Assembly (NCBI GenBank): GCA_020726505.1
Contig: JAHLEZ010000015.1
Span: forward strand, 372,001-436,000
DNA from: Leptodontidium sp. MPI-SDFR-AT-0119
Lineage: Eukaryota; Ascomycota; Leotiomycetes; Helotiales; Leptodontidiaceae
Direction of reading: 5' to 3'
DNA: 64,000 bases
Part shown: piece by piece, positions 45,261-56,050 of the stretch
Numbering within the stretch: the stretch's first letter is position 1
Layout of the letters: each line of letters opens with the position of its first letter
Notes under the pieces: model-generated
What the model was told of the DNA's origin: nothing
The model's database searches: none
What the model saw: only the letters and a program-made list of their open reading frames with translations
Position numbers and translations under genes: made by a program

Positions 45261-47232
45261 TCAGAGAGTATACAAGAAATCCGGACGCATATCACCCAAC
45301 TTCTCCGCCTCACGCTCACTCATACCCTCAACCCAACGATCTCTCTTACCCGCCAAACGTGCCTTATTCTCTCTCGCAAGCAAGAATCGCAACAAGACGC
45401 TACCGCCAAGGAGACAGACAATCATGTACGCCAGGACAGTAGAGTGGCCGGATACGTAGGGTGTCTTTTGGTAGATATTCGACGAGACGATACCGTTGAG
45501 GTTTCCCCATCCGATGACGAAGCCGAGGACGACTCCACGCTTGTACACTCCTTCGATATTATTCGAGACCCAGGAGATGGTGTTTGCGATACAAGGGTAG
45601 ATACCTAGAGCTCCTAGGAAGGTACCTGCGTACTTGACGTGTGCATCGTCTGAGCCGAGCAACATGGAGAATCCGACGATGCCGATGAAAGCGACGCAGA
45701 TATTGCAAAGTCCGCGCTGGTGTGTGCGATCGGCGATGAATCCAATGAGGATTGTCAAGCAAGCTGCGACGGCATATGGTGGCACGCTCAGGAGTTGAGC
45801 TGTGGTGCTGCTGTATCCCATTTGCTTGATGATACTTGGCAGGAACAGGGAGAAGGCGTAGAGGGGCATGTCGCAGCCCATGTAGATGACCATGCCGAGC
45901 CACATCTTGTAGTCCTTAAGAGCCATGAAGACGTACTTCATCTTGAACTCTTCGTGTTCGGCTGAGCTCTGCTTGTCCATCTTCAGACGGCGGATGACGC
46001 GAGCGCGGTCTTGCTCCGAGAGGAATTTGGCCTCGTCGGGGAAGTCGTGGACGCACCAGAAGGAGAGGAAGCCGAAGACCACAGTGACGATGCCTTCGAG
46101 GATGAAGATCCATGCCCAACCTGGTCGGCCACCTAGACCGTTCATCTTGACAATAGCAGCTGCGAGAAGCCCGCCGAAGGAACCTGAGACAGCAGCGGCG
46201 GAGAAGAAGATTGCAGCGCGGATACCGAATTCAGAACGCCTGTACCAGCATGACAGGTAGTAGTTGATACCGGGGAACAGTCCAGCTTCTGCGAGACCAA
46301 GGAACCACTATTTCGCGCAATTAGCTAGTATCGATGTAGGAGGGGAGGGGGAAGACGTACTCGAGCTGCCATAAGACCAGACCAATTCTCTACGAATCCC
46401 ATGAAGGTCATGCATAATCCCCATATTATCATGATGATGGGAATGAAGACAGACGGGCGAAGGCGCTTGAGGAGGATGTTGGTCAGGGGTCTGGATATGT
46501 CAGTTTGTGTCCATGATATCCATCCACGCTCGAATCCCATTCAGTGTAAAGTATGGTGTGAAGTGGTATGTTGATGATGGATGAGTGGCTTACTCAAATA
46601 CGGAGTATGAGACGAAGAAGATTGAGAGGGAGGCATTGTATCGCCCAGTTGTCATGGGTCCATTCTTATCACCGAGACTCTTCTGCAGACCGTCGATTTT
46701 GGCATTGCCGATGTTTGTACGATCGAGGAAGGCGAGGAGGTAGAGAATGCAGAGCTAGGGGCTGCATTAGTTTGATATCCTTAAGTATTTGCGCTGTGAA
46801 CAACTCCACAAGCGAAAAACGAACATGTGCAATATCATAACCAAAGGAAGTAACGTACCCAAGGAATGAGAGTAAGGTCCAACTTCCAAAGCAACTTCCG
46901 ATCCTAAAGCACCAAACAAATTAGTCACTAATGTCCCATATCAATCTTAACCCTGATCCTGATCTCAATCCCACTCTGTTGCCAATCCAAACCCTCTGTG
47001 CCACCCACATCTTCCCTCCTTTTCCATTCATTCCCCAAACCCCACTCCTACTCTAGGGCTGTCTTGGACAAAAGCTTACCACAGCCTTCTTCTCCTCGGC
47101 ACTCAAATGTGCATCCGGATCAGGAGGTAACGCATATTGACTATCGTCGACATGACCATCCTCGACTTCTCCTCCTACACCTCGATCAGGCTTCTCATCG
47201 CTACTGCTCTGGGTCTTGGTTTCGCTGTTCAT
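45261..47232 (-). CDS. MFS transporter, anion:cation symporter family (TNA1/allantoate permease type)
   Basis: Five exons (47080-47232, 46859-46903, 46594-46754, 46361-46490, 45261-46307) give 511 residues. The cytosolic N-terminus is acidic; its end DRKLLWKLDLTLIPW leads into helix 1, then LAFLDRTNIGNAKIDGL, the signature of the Tna1/Dal5 group. Helix 4-5 has WFLGLAEAGLFPGINYYLS and CWYRRSEFGIRAAIFFSAAA, and GWAWIFILEG precedes the central loop. The second half has YAVAACLTILIGFIADRTHQ and ISWVSNNIEG. Family members import small organic anions such as nicotinate, allantoate, pantothenate and various carboxylates across the plasma membrane. Next to the FMO and CoA-ligase genes, an organic-acid substrate is plausible. 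Confidence 0.92.
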
Positions 47233-48530
47233 GATTGCTCTGATGGTGTTTGCATGCAGGTAGGTATTGTAGTTCAAAGTATCCCTATCCTTTCCAATGC
47301 CAGTCGAGCTTGATGTGCGTTGTGGAAAGTACACTCGAAAGTCTGCGCAGGAAAATACGCTTAGAGGAAGAACAAAGAATGAAAGAGGGCGGTTCGCGAT
47401 TTAAGAAATGAACTAACCTACCAGCTCTGACGTGCCGAGGAAGGTTTTTGACGATCGGAGAGCGGCCGACCTGCCTACTTGTCAATACTTTCATTCGCCT
47501 ACTGGAGTACCTAGCTGCAGGGCAGGTCAAGACTAGCGTGGATAATGCGGAAGCAGGTATCCAGAATCCTGGGAGCTACACAGAACAATGGAATAGTTCA
47601 CGTCTCAAGGGGGGGGTTGATACTTTTGATTGGATGTGTGATGTTTATGATGTTGTGGATGCGGGAAGGGAGGGATGGCGAGGACAGGGGATCGGGAACA
47701 GCTAACGGCGGAGGGGAGGACAAACTCAGGCAAGGGAATGAGTTCATCTATGTCAACGGGTGTCTGCAGTACCACATCAATCAATCGCATGATTCTTTTA
47801 CAGTACGTTCTGTTAGTATACTCCGTTAATTGTGAAGGTATCTCAAAGACTCCAAAGACATTTCAAAATATCCAACATCCCAAAGATCTCTTGTCTCAAT
47901 CAAGCATCTTCTAAGCAACGCCTGCTTACGCCGACGGGGAGTGTGCCAAGAAGTGATCGACATCACTCCATGACATCCACATCCACATCCACAACCCCGC
48001 ACCCGCTTTCCAATGGGACGCCGCAGCCGCCATTCTTTGAGCTTCGTGACCCCTTCTATCTGACTTGATGCGGGAAGAATACCGTCCTTGCGTTGGTAAT
48101 AAGATACTGAGTTCAAGCCGGATTACCAAATCGTGGGAGGGTTGGGCCGAATCTGGGGATGGTACTTCACAGTACTGCAATCCATAGCGGGGTCAAGTAG
48201 CGAGAGCGAAACAAAACATTCACCCGACCCTGATCGCGGATCCTGGGAAGTCAATTGATGCCGGAGATATATCTACCCTCCGAGGTGAGGATATCCCGGT
48301 CCTTTCGCACCAAACAACCAGCCAACCAACTCACTCACCCACCCAGCCACAAGAACGGATATCATATATCGTATTCTAAAGTCCATTGCGCCCAAGAACG
48401 TTCCGACTATTCTCGTCCCAGACGGCTCCTTGCATCTGATTCCCCCAGAACAAGAAGTTTACTGATTCGATGCATAACATGTATGCAAGCCATCTTCAAT
48501 TCATCTTCCAACACGGCTACTGGCATGGAA
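47233..48530. other. Intergenic, no supported gene
   Basis: Upstream region of the transporter and 3' flank of the GTPase-like gene. A G-run lies at about 47610-47616. Frames on both strands lack motifs. Confidence 0.5.
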
Positions 48531-49478
48531 TTATATTGCATTACTACCTCCCCACCTATGTAGAATCCTCTCCCATAAGCCCATTCCGACCGTTGGATCT
48601 TTCCTAGGAACAGGAACAGGAGCAGGTGCACGACTAGAACCCCCATTCCTCCATTCCTCAATCTCAGCTCTTCGTTTCCTCCTTTCCCTAATCTCCATAA
48701 CCAAGGTATCAACAACAGCATTGGCATCCTCACGACCACTCTCCACCTCCACTTCAGCAAACCCACACCCCAATTCTCTCGCTACTGCCCTCCCCTCCGC
48801 TTCACTCACAATCCTTAACTCATCTCTATCCCTCTGACAACCCAGTACCATCATCACAACCCCTTCTTCTTCCTCCTCTCCCTCCCCCCACCTCTCCCTA
48901 CCCATCCCCATCCCCACCCCCCTCACCAACCCCCCAAACCTCCTAACCCCCTCAAGCAGCTCCCTCCTCCATCCACTCCCATGCCTCTCACAATCCCGAT
49001 GTAAAGGATGCCATCTCAACCCACAAACACTATAAACTAGCACCACCGCATCCGCATTCCCAATCTCCACCAGCATCTCCCCATCCCCATCGCCAACACT
49101 GCCTCTCCTTGGCTCGGCTTCTACGAGCTCGACTATGCAGGGGAGGGAGGAGATGACGCGGTGGATGCGGAGGCGGGGGAAGTGGGAGTGGAAATAAGGG
49201 GTGTTTAAATAAGTGGGAGGGGGTGGGAAGGTGTTGAATGTGAACTGGAGGTGGTGAGTGGGGTGTTTAGGTAGTTTGGTTGGTTGGTTGGTAGGTAGGT
49301 ATAGATGATGGATGGTGCGGGATGGGATGGGATATGTGAGATATAAGCAGGCACGTACCCGTGTCAAAAACGCCGTCTTGCCAGATCCATTTTTTCCTAA
49401 TAGGAGGATGCGGCAGAAATCAGGTCGTTGACCAATTTGCGTTTCGACTTTGACTGAGCTGGAAGATGAGGAGGACAT
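48531..49478 (-). CDS. Atypical Ras-like small GTPase
   Basis: Two exons (49359-49478, 48531-49244; the intron holds TGG/TAGG-rich sequence) give 277 residues. The P-loop is intact: LLLGKNGSGKTAFLTR at residues 25-40. After the intron comes a poorly conserved switch region; the DxxG (G3) motif is not seen, with IVELVEAEPR in its place. ADAVVLVYSVCGLRW corresponds to the beta-4 strand, and the NKxD (G4) position reads LGCQRDRDEL. The helix that follows is GRAVARELGCGFAEV. The tail is basic with no CAAX prenylation box (ends GGSNAI). It probably binds nucleotide, but loss of G3 and change in G4 suggest altered hydrolysis or specificity. Similar divergent Ras-like proteins occur in filamentous fungi. 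Confidence 0.75.
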   Translation of the reverse strand: MSSSSSSSVKVETQIGQRPDFCRILLLGKNGSGKTAFLTRVRACLYLTYPIPSRTIHHLYLPTNQPTKLPKHPTHHLQFTFNTFPPPPTYLNTPYFHSHFPRLRIHRVISSLPCIVELVEAEPRRGSVGDGDGEMLVEIGNADAVVLVYSVCGLRWHPLHRDCERHGSGWRRELLEGVRRFGGLVRGVGMGMGRERWGEGEEEEEGVVMMVLGCQRDRDELRIVSEAEGRAVARELGCGFAEVEVESGREDANAVVDTLVMEIRERRKRRAEIEEWRNGGSSRAPAPVPVPRKDPTVGMGLWERILHRWGGSNAI

Positions 49479-50592
49479 CTTTTCTGAATGCACTAGAACT
49501 CAAACTATGACTTTCGAAGCAGATGGGACGGGGAGAGTTGGTCGTCACATGTTGTTGTTGTTGTTGTTGACGATGGTGTTGCGTGAGAAAGAGAGGAGGA
49601 TGTCCAGGTAAGCTTTCTTTTCAATGCAGCCTGAACTGTAGAGCACTAGCGCGGCACAGCTACTCAAGCTGCAGCTGTAGCACAGTGTCACAGGATAAAC
49701 GTCTTCAAAAGACCGAAAAATAAATCAAACTCGCTTCCTTATTCAATCTTATTCTTCAAACCTACCTAACTTCCGATTTACGGTAGAGGTACTTTTACTG
49801 GTTGAACTCAACCAACGAACGTTACTGGAACCCGGTATTCGGGAAACCGCAGTGCATGCGAGTGGCATTTAGCGGTCAATGAAGGAAGAAGGAATATTGT
49901 GTTCTCTGCATGTAGGCAGCCGCGGACAATGGAAAGACCAATTAGAGTCATCGTGCGTGTCACTCGAATGATGGGAATTCAAGGAATATGAGATTGGAGG
50001 TAGAGGTTCGGAGTATTTTGAATTGAGAGAAAGGAAGTTGAATTGTTGGGAAAGGAAGTTAGTTTAGCGATAAGAAGCCTGTAATTATAACGCCTGGAGC
50101 CCCATGGGGCTGGAGGGTACGCTAATACTCAACGACTGGAGCCTTGTCAATGACGAGAATAATGGAGTGGGGTTAGGAGTTTCCGTATTCTCCTTTACTT
50201 GGTGAGTGTAGTCTTCAAACCTTCACGGAGTTAACTATCTACCTTGATCACAAACTCCCCCATCAACTCGGGTTCTGGGTCTGAAGCCGAGGTCTTAGAC
50301 TTGATTAGTATTCGAGATGGAATAGCCGAGACAACCTCAACCTCACTTCATCTCACATCTCATCCTCATGTAGTCCCAAACTCACAAATGCGTATCGTAT
50401 GAGATAATATATCTTCTCTCGTAAGAGACATCTCTCACATATCCTCCCTACATAAATATCTCACCACATCCACTCATACTTCACACAACTCAACATCCAA
50501 CCCCTCATTCTCAACCCCGCATCATCCAACCTCAACTCCACCAACAAACCCATCTCACCCAAACCCATCTCATCTCATCTCACACCACCACC
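49479..50592. other. Divergent promoter region with a TTG microsatellite
   Basis: Between the GTPase-like and SDR genes. A (TTG)n run of about six to seven units lies at 49551-49570. The SDR leader (50440-50592) is strongly C/A-rich with repeated CATCT and CATCTCATCT words and no G-rich sequence, like many highly expressed fungal leaders. No gene supported. Confidence 0.5.
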
Positions 50593-51381
50593 ATGTCCCA
50601 CAACCCCCAAAACCGCCCTGTCCTCGCAGTCGTCGGCGCCGGCCCCGGAATCGGCGAAGCCGTCGCCCGCAAATTCGTCTCCGAAGGCTTCACCGTTGCT
50701 TTACTCGCGCGAACCGAGACCAAACTCCAAGAGATGGTCACAGGAATAACATCCACCTACGGTCCCAACACAGCAAAATACTACCTCACCGATCTCCGCA
50801 TCGAATCTGACATCCATACCAGTTTCGCGTCCATCAAGAACGATCTCGGGCCCGTAAACGTCCTGGTCTACAATGCTGGCGCGCGGCGCGTGAACGGCCG
50901 TCCCATCCTCGACACCAGCAGCGAGGAATTCGAATCTTTCACTAAGATCAACCTGTTTGGTGCTTTCTGGGCGGTCAAATGCGTATTGCCTGATATGTTG
51001 GCCGTGGGGAAGGGGACGGTGATTTTCACTGGTGCGACGGGGAGTTTGAGGGGGAGTCCTGGCCTGTCGAGTTTCTCACCGGGGAAGTTCGGGTTGAGGA
51101 GTTTGGCGCAGATTGTTACGAGGGAGTATCAGGAGAGGGGAATTCATGCTGCGCATCTTGTGATTGATGGCCCTGTGGATGGGAAGTTGATTGGTGGCTT
51201 CACAAGAAGGAAGTGGGAGAGGGAGGGCGAGAAGGAGAAGTTGGAGGATGTGGAGAGTAGGATTATGCAGCCGACGGATTTGGCGGGTATTTATTGGTTT
51301 GTGCATACCCAGCCTAGGAGTGCGTGGACGCATGAGTTGGACGTTAGGGCGCAGAAGGAGGGTATGTTTTCGAAATTGTAA
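50593..51381 (+). CDS. Short-chain dehydrogenase/reductase with SKL peroxisomal signal
   Basis: Single exon, 262 residues, the classical SDR length. The Rossmann motif is GAGPGIG (15-21), NAG is at 94-96, and the serine of the catalytic triad is S151 in FTGATGS. The usual YxxxK is FSPGK: F161 replaces the tyrosine and K165 is kept, followed by FGLRSLAQIVTREYQ. Fungal and bacterial SDRs with this FxxxK form a known divergent group and may reduce substrates with a modified mechanism. The last three residues are SKL, a canonical PTS1, so import into peroxisomes is expected. The two genes downstream also end in PTS1-like tripeptides. Confidence 0.92.
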   Translation: MSHNPQNRPVLAVVGAGPGIGEAVARKFVSEGFTVALLARTETKLQEMVTGITSTYGPNTAKYYLTDLRIESDIHTSFASIKNDLGPVNVLVYNAGARRVNGRPILDTSSEEFESFTKINLFGAFWAVKCVLPDMLAVGKGTVIFTGATGSLRGSPGLSSFSPGKFGLRSLAQIVTREYQERGIHAAHLVIDGPVDGKLIGGFTRRKWEREGEKEKLEDVESRIMQPTDLAGIYWFVHTQPRSAWTHELDVRAQKEGMFSKL

Positions 51382-51842
51382 TGGAATCGATGATGTAGGA
51401 TTGGCTGTTAGCTGAGTCGAAGAGTATGCAATTTCAACGAGATGGCTTCTGAATATGCCAAAGTGCTCGGAGGTCCAATCACTCTAATGCACCTCTCAAA
51501 CTCTGCTCTGATACTTGAATTTCAGAAGCTTTGCTTTGACCTAGAAAAGGATTCAGGTGGACTTGGTACAGGTGGTAAATAATATGCACTCGGAGTCTGA
51601 GCGCGATTCTGGAGATTTCTACCTGACAGGGCTTTTTACAAGGGTACTAGCCAATTATAAAGTAATACTGGTCCGCCACATTCCTAAATTCGTGGAGTTA
51701 ACAGATTTATGCACAGACTAGAATTGTACATTTATTACCCATAATACGAAGTAGCTTCTCAGTATCTGAAATTCGACTCTCAAATAAACGTATCTACAAA
51801 GCCACTCCTCCTACCGCATTCCGTTTTAAACCAAAAGGCCGC
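51382..51842. other. Intergenic spacer
   Basis: Convergent 3' flanks of the SDR and kappa-GST genes; AT-rich, no gene seen. Confidence 0.55.
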
Positions 51843-52753
51843 TCACAACTTACTCTCCTTAGGCAACACTACATGTACCGGTTCATGCGGAACACCCAAA
51901 TGGAAAAAAACCTGATCCCACCTATCATTCCCAAACCAGCTCCTCTTCTCCCCCTTCGAATCAACACCGATGATCCACGGCGCACCAAACGCACCGGATT
52001 CCTTCGTCGTGTCAATAACCTTCTTCTTGTTCTCCGGATCAAGGGCTTTCTTCATGATCTCCTCAATTTCCGCGACGGGGAAGAGGGGCGAGAGGACTTG
52101 GATGATTCCAGCGGTTTGGGAGATGTTGACCCCGTGACTCCAGTACCCAGAGACGAGAGCGAGGAATGTGGCCTCGAATTTGGAATCGGGGTAGTTGTTC
52201 TTGATGTAGGTTGCTACTCTGACGGGCTGGATGGTCGTTCGTCAGTTCGATGTTAAATACAAGGTATTCGTCGGATATTGATAAATCTCCATATCGCTCC
52301 TATCTCATCCCGTCCCCTCAAAAAGCAAAGTAAAAGTCAAGTAGAAGTTACTCAAAACTCACAAACAGACTCGAAATCGGAAAGATCTCCGGCTGCACGA
52401 CTTTCAGCCCCAATATCTCTCCGTTCATTTGAGTATCCTGGGCCGCGAAGGCCTCTTTCCATTTCGGAGTTGGCTGCCAGAAGTTCCCCACTGAATCTCG
52501 AGCCCCGCCAAGGAAGAAGGGTTGGATGTCTACATTGACACCGTGGGCGAGGAGTCCGGGACGGTGCTTGAGGAGGTTGGTTATACCGAACCAGGAGTAT
52601 GGGGATACTGTGCTGGGTGTGAGTTTGTGTTTGTGTTTGTATTGGGAGAGGGGAGGGGAGAGGGGTGCTAGGAGGGGAGGGTTGGAAGGTGCACGAACCG
52701 CAATCAATGTAGATTTTAAGGGAGGCACCTTTGGGGGATTTGGGTGTCGCCAT
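51843..52753 (-). CDS. Kappa-class glutathione S-transferase / 2-hydroxychromene-2-carboxylate isomerase-like, SKL C-terminus
   Basis: Three exons (52699-52753, 52363-52607, 51843-52226) give 227 residues. DsbA-like thioredoxin fold with the kappa GST/HCCA isomerase start LKIYIDCVSPYSWFG; S20 is the expected glutathione-activating serine. The insert has HGVNVDIQPFFLGGARD. The C-terminal half has FGAPWIIGV (cis-Pro loop) and KRSWFGNDRWDQVFFHLG, the F/WFGxDR motif of the family. Bacterial HCCA isomerases act with glutathione in naphthalene degradation; eukaryotic kappa GSTs are peroxisomal or mitochondrial. The C-terminus is SKL, a canonical PTS1. It is divergent from the CoA ligase at 53.4 kb across 691 bp, so the two may share a promoter. 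Confidence 0.93.
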
Positions 52754-53444
52754 TTTGATAATCGATGAGTCTTCAATTGACTCCTCAGACTCTCTTGGAA
52801 GTTGAGCAATAAATATTACACTGAGATGCGAAGGTTGACGTCGTTGTGTCCAGCTTCATAAATTGGCACGTGCTGTAGCTAGGAGTGATCCACGGTTAGC
52901 GATCCCGCCGCAGTTACCTACTGTCCTTATACTAGCCGAGGCCCGACTCCTGAATAGTAATCACAACACCAAGGGACGAGGCATCTCTCCACAATTTCTC
53001 AATTCACTCCCCAGAATTTGGCTTTCTGTGACTTGGGATGTCTTATGCTTCTAACCTGTGAGGGAGAAAGGCTATGCTTGGCTGCATTGTGCCGTGATTA
53101 GTATTTAAGATGCTCTCGGCTTCGGGAATATCGAGTGCTGTGTTTGAGGACCCAGTAAACCAGTGGATCATGGATATATATGATACGGCCGCAACTTTAA
53201 CGGTACTGAGGCTCGAGGATGAGGAGCAGAATTAGCCTATGTTGACAAGATAACGAGGTCATCTCTTCATTATTCTCCGAGGGACCTTCCTCTATCTCAA
53301 CCCCACACAACTAGTGGTTGGTCATTAGGAGCTGTTATACCTTAACCCTTGAGCTCCCCTCCAGATTTTCGGGTAGTCTCATCATTTTTTTTGTAAATCA
53401 TTTCATCAACGTCCATAACAAGTTTTCTTTTGGAGATATCGAAG
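52754..53444. promoter_or_regulatory. Shared 691-bp divergent promoter of the kappa-GST and CoA-ligase genes
   Basis: The start codons of the two divergent genes are 691 bp apart and no gene fits between them. A TATA-like gtatttaag lies at about 53101-53109 and a tatatatgata word near 53175. Shared regulation is inferred from the arrangement and from the PTS1-like ends of both products. Confidence 0.45.
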
Positions 53445-55312
53445 ATGCCTGTCGAATCCTCATACCCCCCGATAACCATCCCCAACGTCGACATCTGGAC
53501 TTTCCTATTCGAGAGAACTGACCGTCCATACCCAGACAACCACCGTAAGTCTACCTTACTTTCTTCCCTGCCCATCCCCGTTTATTTAATCTTCCTCAAA
53601 CTCCAAGCTAACATCTTCACCAGCCCTCTTCATCGACCTCACCACCTCCGCTCGCCACACATTCACAACTCTCCGCCGCCAAACCACCGCTCTCGGCAAC
53701 GGTCTCCTCCAAAAATGGAATTGGCAAAGGGGCGATATCCTCGCTATCTTTGCACCAAACAGCGCAGATATTAGCACCATCGTCCTCGCTACTCTTTGGG
53801 CAGGCGGGGTAGTCTGTCCCTTCAACAATTTATACACCGTCGGCGAACTGTCATCACTTCTCAAATCATCGGGTGCGAAAGGGCTAGTTACACACGTGAG
53901 TTGTTTGGATGTAGCGCTTGAGGCAGCGAAGAGTGTGGGATTGCCGAAGGAAAGGATCGTGGTTATTGGGGAGAAAGATGCGAAAGGAGTTGTAGGTCAT
54001 ATTGAGGACTTGGAAGTGAAGGGTGGAAATGGGAAGGGGAAAGTGGAGAGGGTGAAATTGGATCCGAAAGAGGATTTGGCGTTCTTGGTTTACTCGTCTG
54101 GGACGACGGGGTTACCCAAGGGGGTTATGCTCTCGCATGAGAATGTCGTGGCGAATATGCTGCAGGCTGAAGGGGTGGAGAAGGAGGGTGCGAATTGGAA
54201 TGAGGATTCGATGATTTCATTCTTGCCAATGTTTCATATCTATGGTATGTCCTTTTCCAAACCTTGTGATTTTCTTGGATGATTGAAGGACTATGTTGAG
54301 GTGTATTGCTGCAGGTATTGCGGCTTTGATATTTATCCCTGTCTACAGAGGTGTGACGATGCACATCATGCAGCGCTTCGACTTAGAGTTTTTCCTCTCC
54401 TCGATCCAGAAGTTCAAAGTAACGACCGCATATGTCGTCCCACCAATCGTGCTCCTTCTAGCGAAACACCCAGTTGTGGATAAATACGATCTCAGCTCTC
54501 TACGAATAATGCATTCGGCTGCTGCTCCACTGACCCAGGATCTGATCGATATGATCTACAAAAGGATCAAAGTACCCATCAAGCAGAGCTACGGGATGTC
54601 TGAAGCAGCACCAGGAATATCAAGTCAGGTATTTTACCCCCTCTCCCCTGTATAGGTACTTGAATGCACGCAAGTTCACTAACATGTTTTTCAGAGGACA
54701 GAAACATGGAACAAACCCTTCGGCTCAGTGGGCAAACTCTACCCATCCATGACCCTCAAAGTCGTATCTCCCAGCACCCAGACCGAAGTCCCCACAGGCG
54801 AAGAAGGCGAGCTCTGGATCCGCGGCCCCAACGTCTTCAAAGGCTACCACAACAATCCCTCAGCCACTTCCTTAGCACTCACATCCGGCTGGTTCCGCAG
54901 CGGCGACATTGGGTACATTGATGCTGACGGCAATATATTCCTCACAGACCGTTTCAAAGAACTGATAAAATACAATGGGTTCCAGATCGCTCCTGCTCAA
55001 CTCGAAGGGCTGTTGATGGGGCACCCGGCTGTGGACGATGTAGCTGTGATTGGGGTTTATAGTAAAGAGCGGGCGACGGAGTTGCCGAGGGCTTATGTCG
55101 TGCCTGCTAAGGGCCATAACGGGGGGAGTTTGAAGGGGTTGGAAGAGGAGATAGGGAAATGGGTTGGCCAGAGGGTGGCGCCGTATAAGAGGTTGAGAGG
55201 TGGTGTGAGGTTTGTGGACGAGATTCCAAAGAGTACGGCGGGGAAGGTTCTCAGGAGGGTTTTGGTGGAGCAAGCGAAGACTGAGGAAAGGATTGGGGGT
55301 CCGAAGTTGTAG
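53445..55312 (+). CDS. Acyl-CoA synthetase, 4-coumarate-CoA ligase-like (second copy), PKL C-terminus
   Basis: Four exons (53445-53544, 53624-54244, 54315-54628, 54695-55312) give 550 residues. It starts ITIPNVDIWTFLFERTDRPY, almost as the 3-kb paralogue does (IPNVDLWTFLFERKDR). The AMP-binding loop is YSSGTTGLPKGV at about 190, then SFLPMFHIYG, KQSYGMSEAAPG, WFRSGDIGYIDADGN and the catalytic-lysine segment PKSTAGKVLRR. It forms an acyl- or aryl-CoA. The C-terminus GGPKL ends PKL, a weak PTS1 form compared with AKL in the paralogue. Intron 1 is at the same site as in the paralogue, intron 2 is within one base of it, and intron 3 is extra, so the duplication is old. Confidence 0.92.
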
Positions 55313-56050
55313 ATGGTCAGCAGTTGTCATGGAAGATATGAACTGTGTTCATTTCTGTCATCTGTAAATCTGTTGAGAAGTTTCAAATCCTTAAAAATCT
55401 ACTGCTGGCCGTCATCTGTTGATACCCCACCATGCACAGCTAAGTGGGGGGGGGGGGGACACTTAATTACAGGCTTCACATCGTTATTAACACTTGCCTA
55501 ATGTAGAAGTTCCAGAGATTCAGCTTGACTAATTCTCAGCTCATGATGTATCACTTCATATGCCAAAACTTCGAGACCAGGCCCCAGGGTCAAAGGGTTC
55601 AACATGTTTCCCTAACCGAGCGAAGGAATACTCCCAGGAAAGTGTGCGGTACCCCAGTGGGATCTACTCCTCGTTCGTCGTCCCCAGAGATTATGAATCA
55701 ATACTCTTTTGGACAATGCCGAGTTAGTTTGAATGTTCGCGGTTTTCGTACGTCCGTAACAACTTCATCCTAGCAGGAAGTTGAGAGCGGCCAAAAGTGT
55801 AGGAAAAGGCAAAACAATCGTCATTCCAGAAGGATACTTAGCTGGATTTGGACCCTGCTCACTTGACGTATGCTGTTCAACAACGGAGCGGCAATGTTCG
55901 GCGTCGAGATAATCAGCATATGCCGTGAACTCCCCAACGATCAACATCATCATAGAAACAAGACTTCTGACAAATCATTGAAAAAATTTGTACTTATGGT
56001 GGCATTACATACATCATCCCCCAGCAGCCGGTCCCCAGCTCTAGCATCCC
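55313..56050. other. Intergenic spacer with a G-homopolymer
   Basis: Convergent 3' flanks of the CoA-ligase and xylanase genes. A run of about 13 G lies at 55446-55459. No gene supported. Confidence 0.5.
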
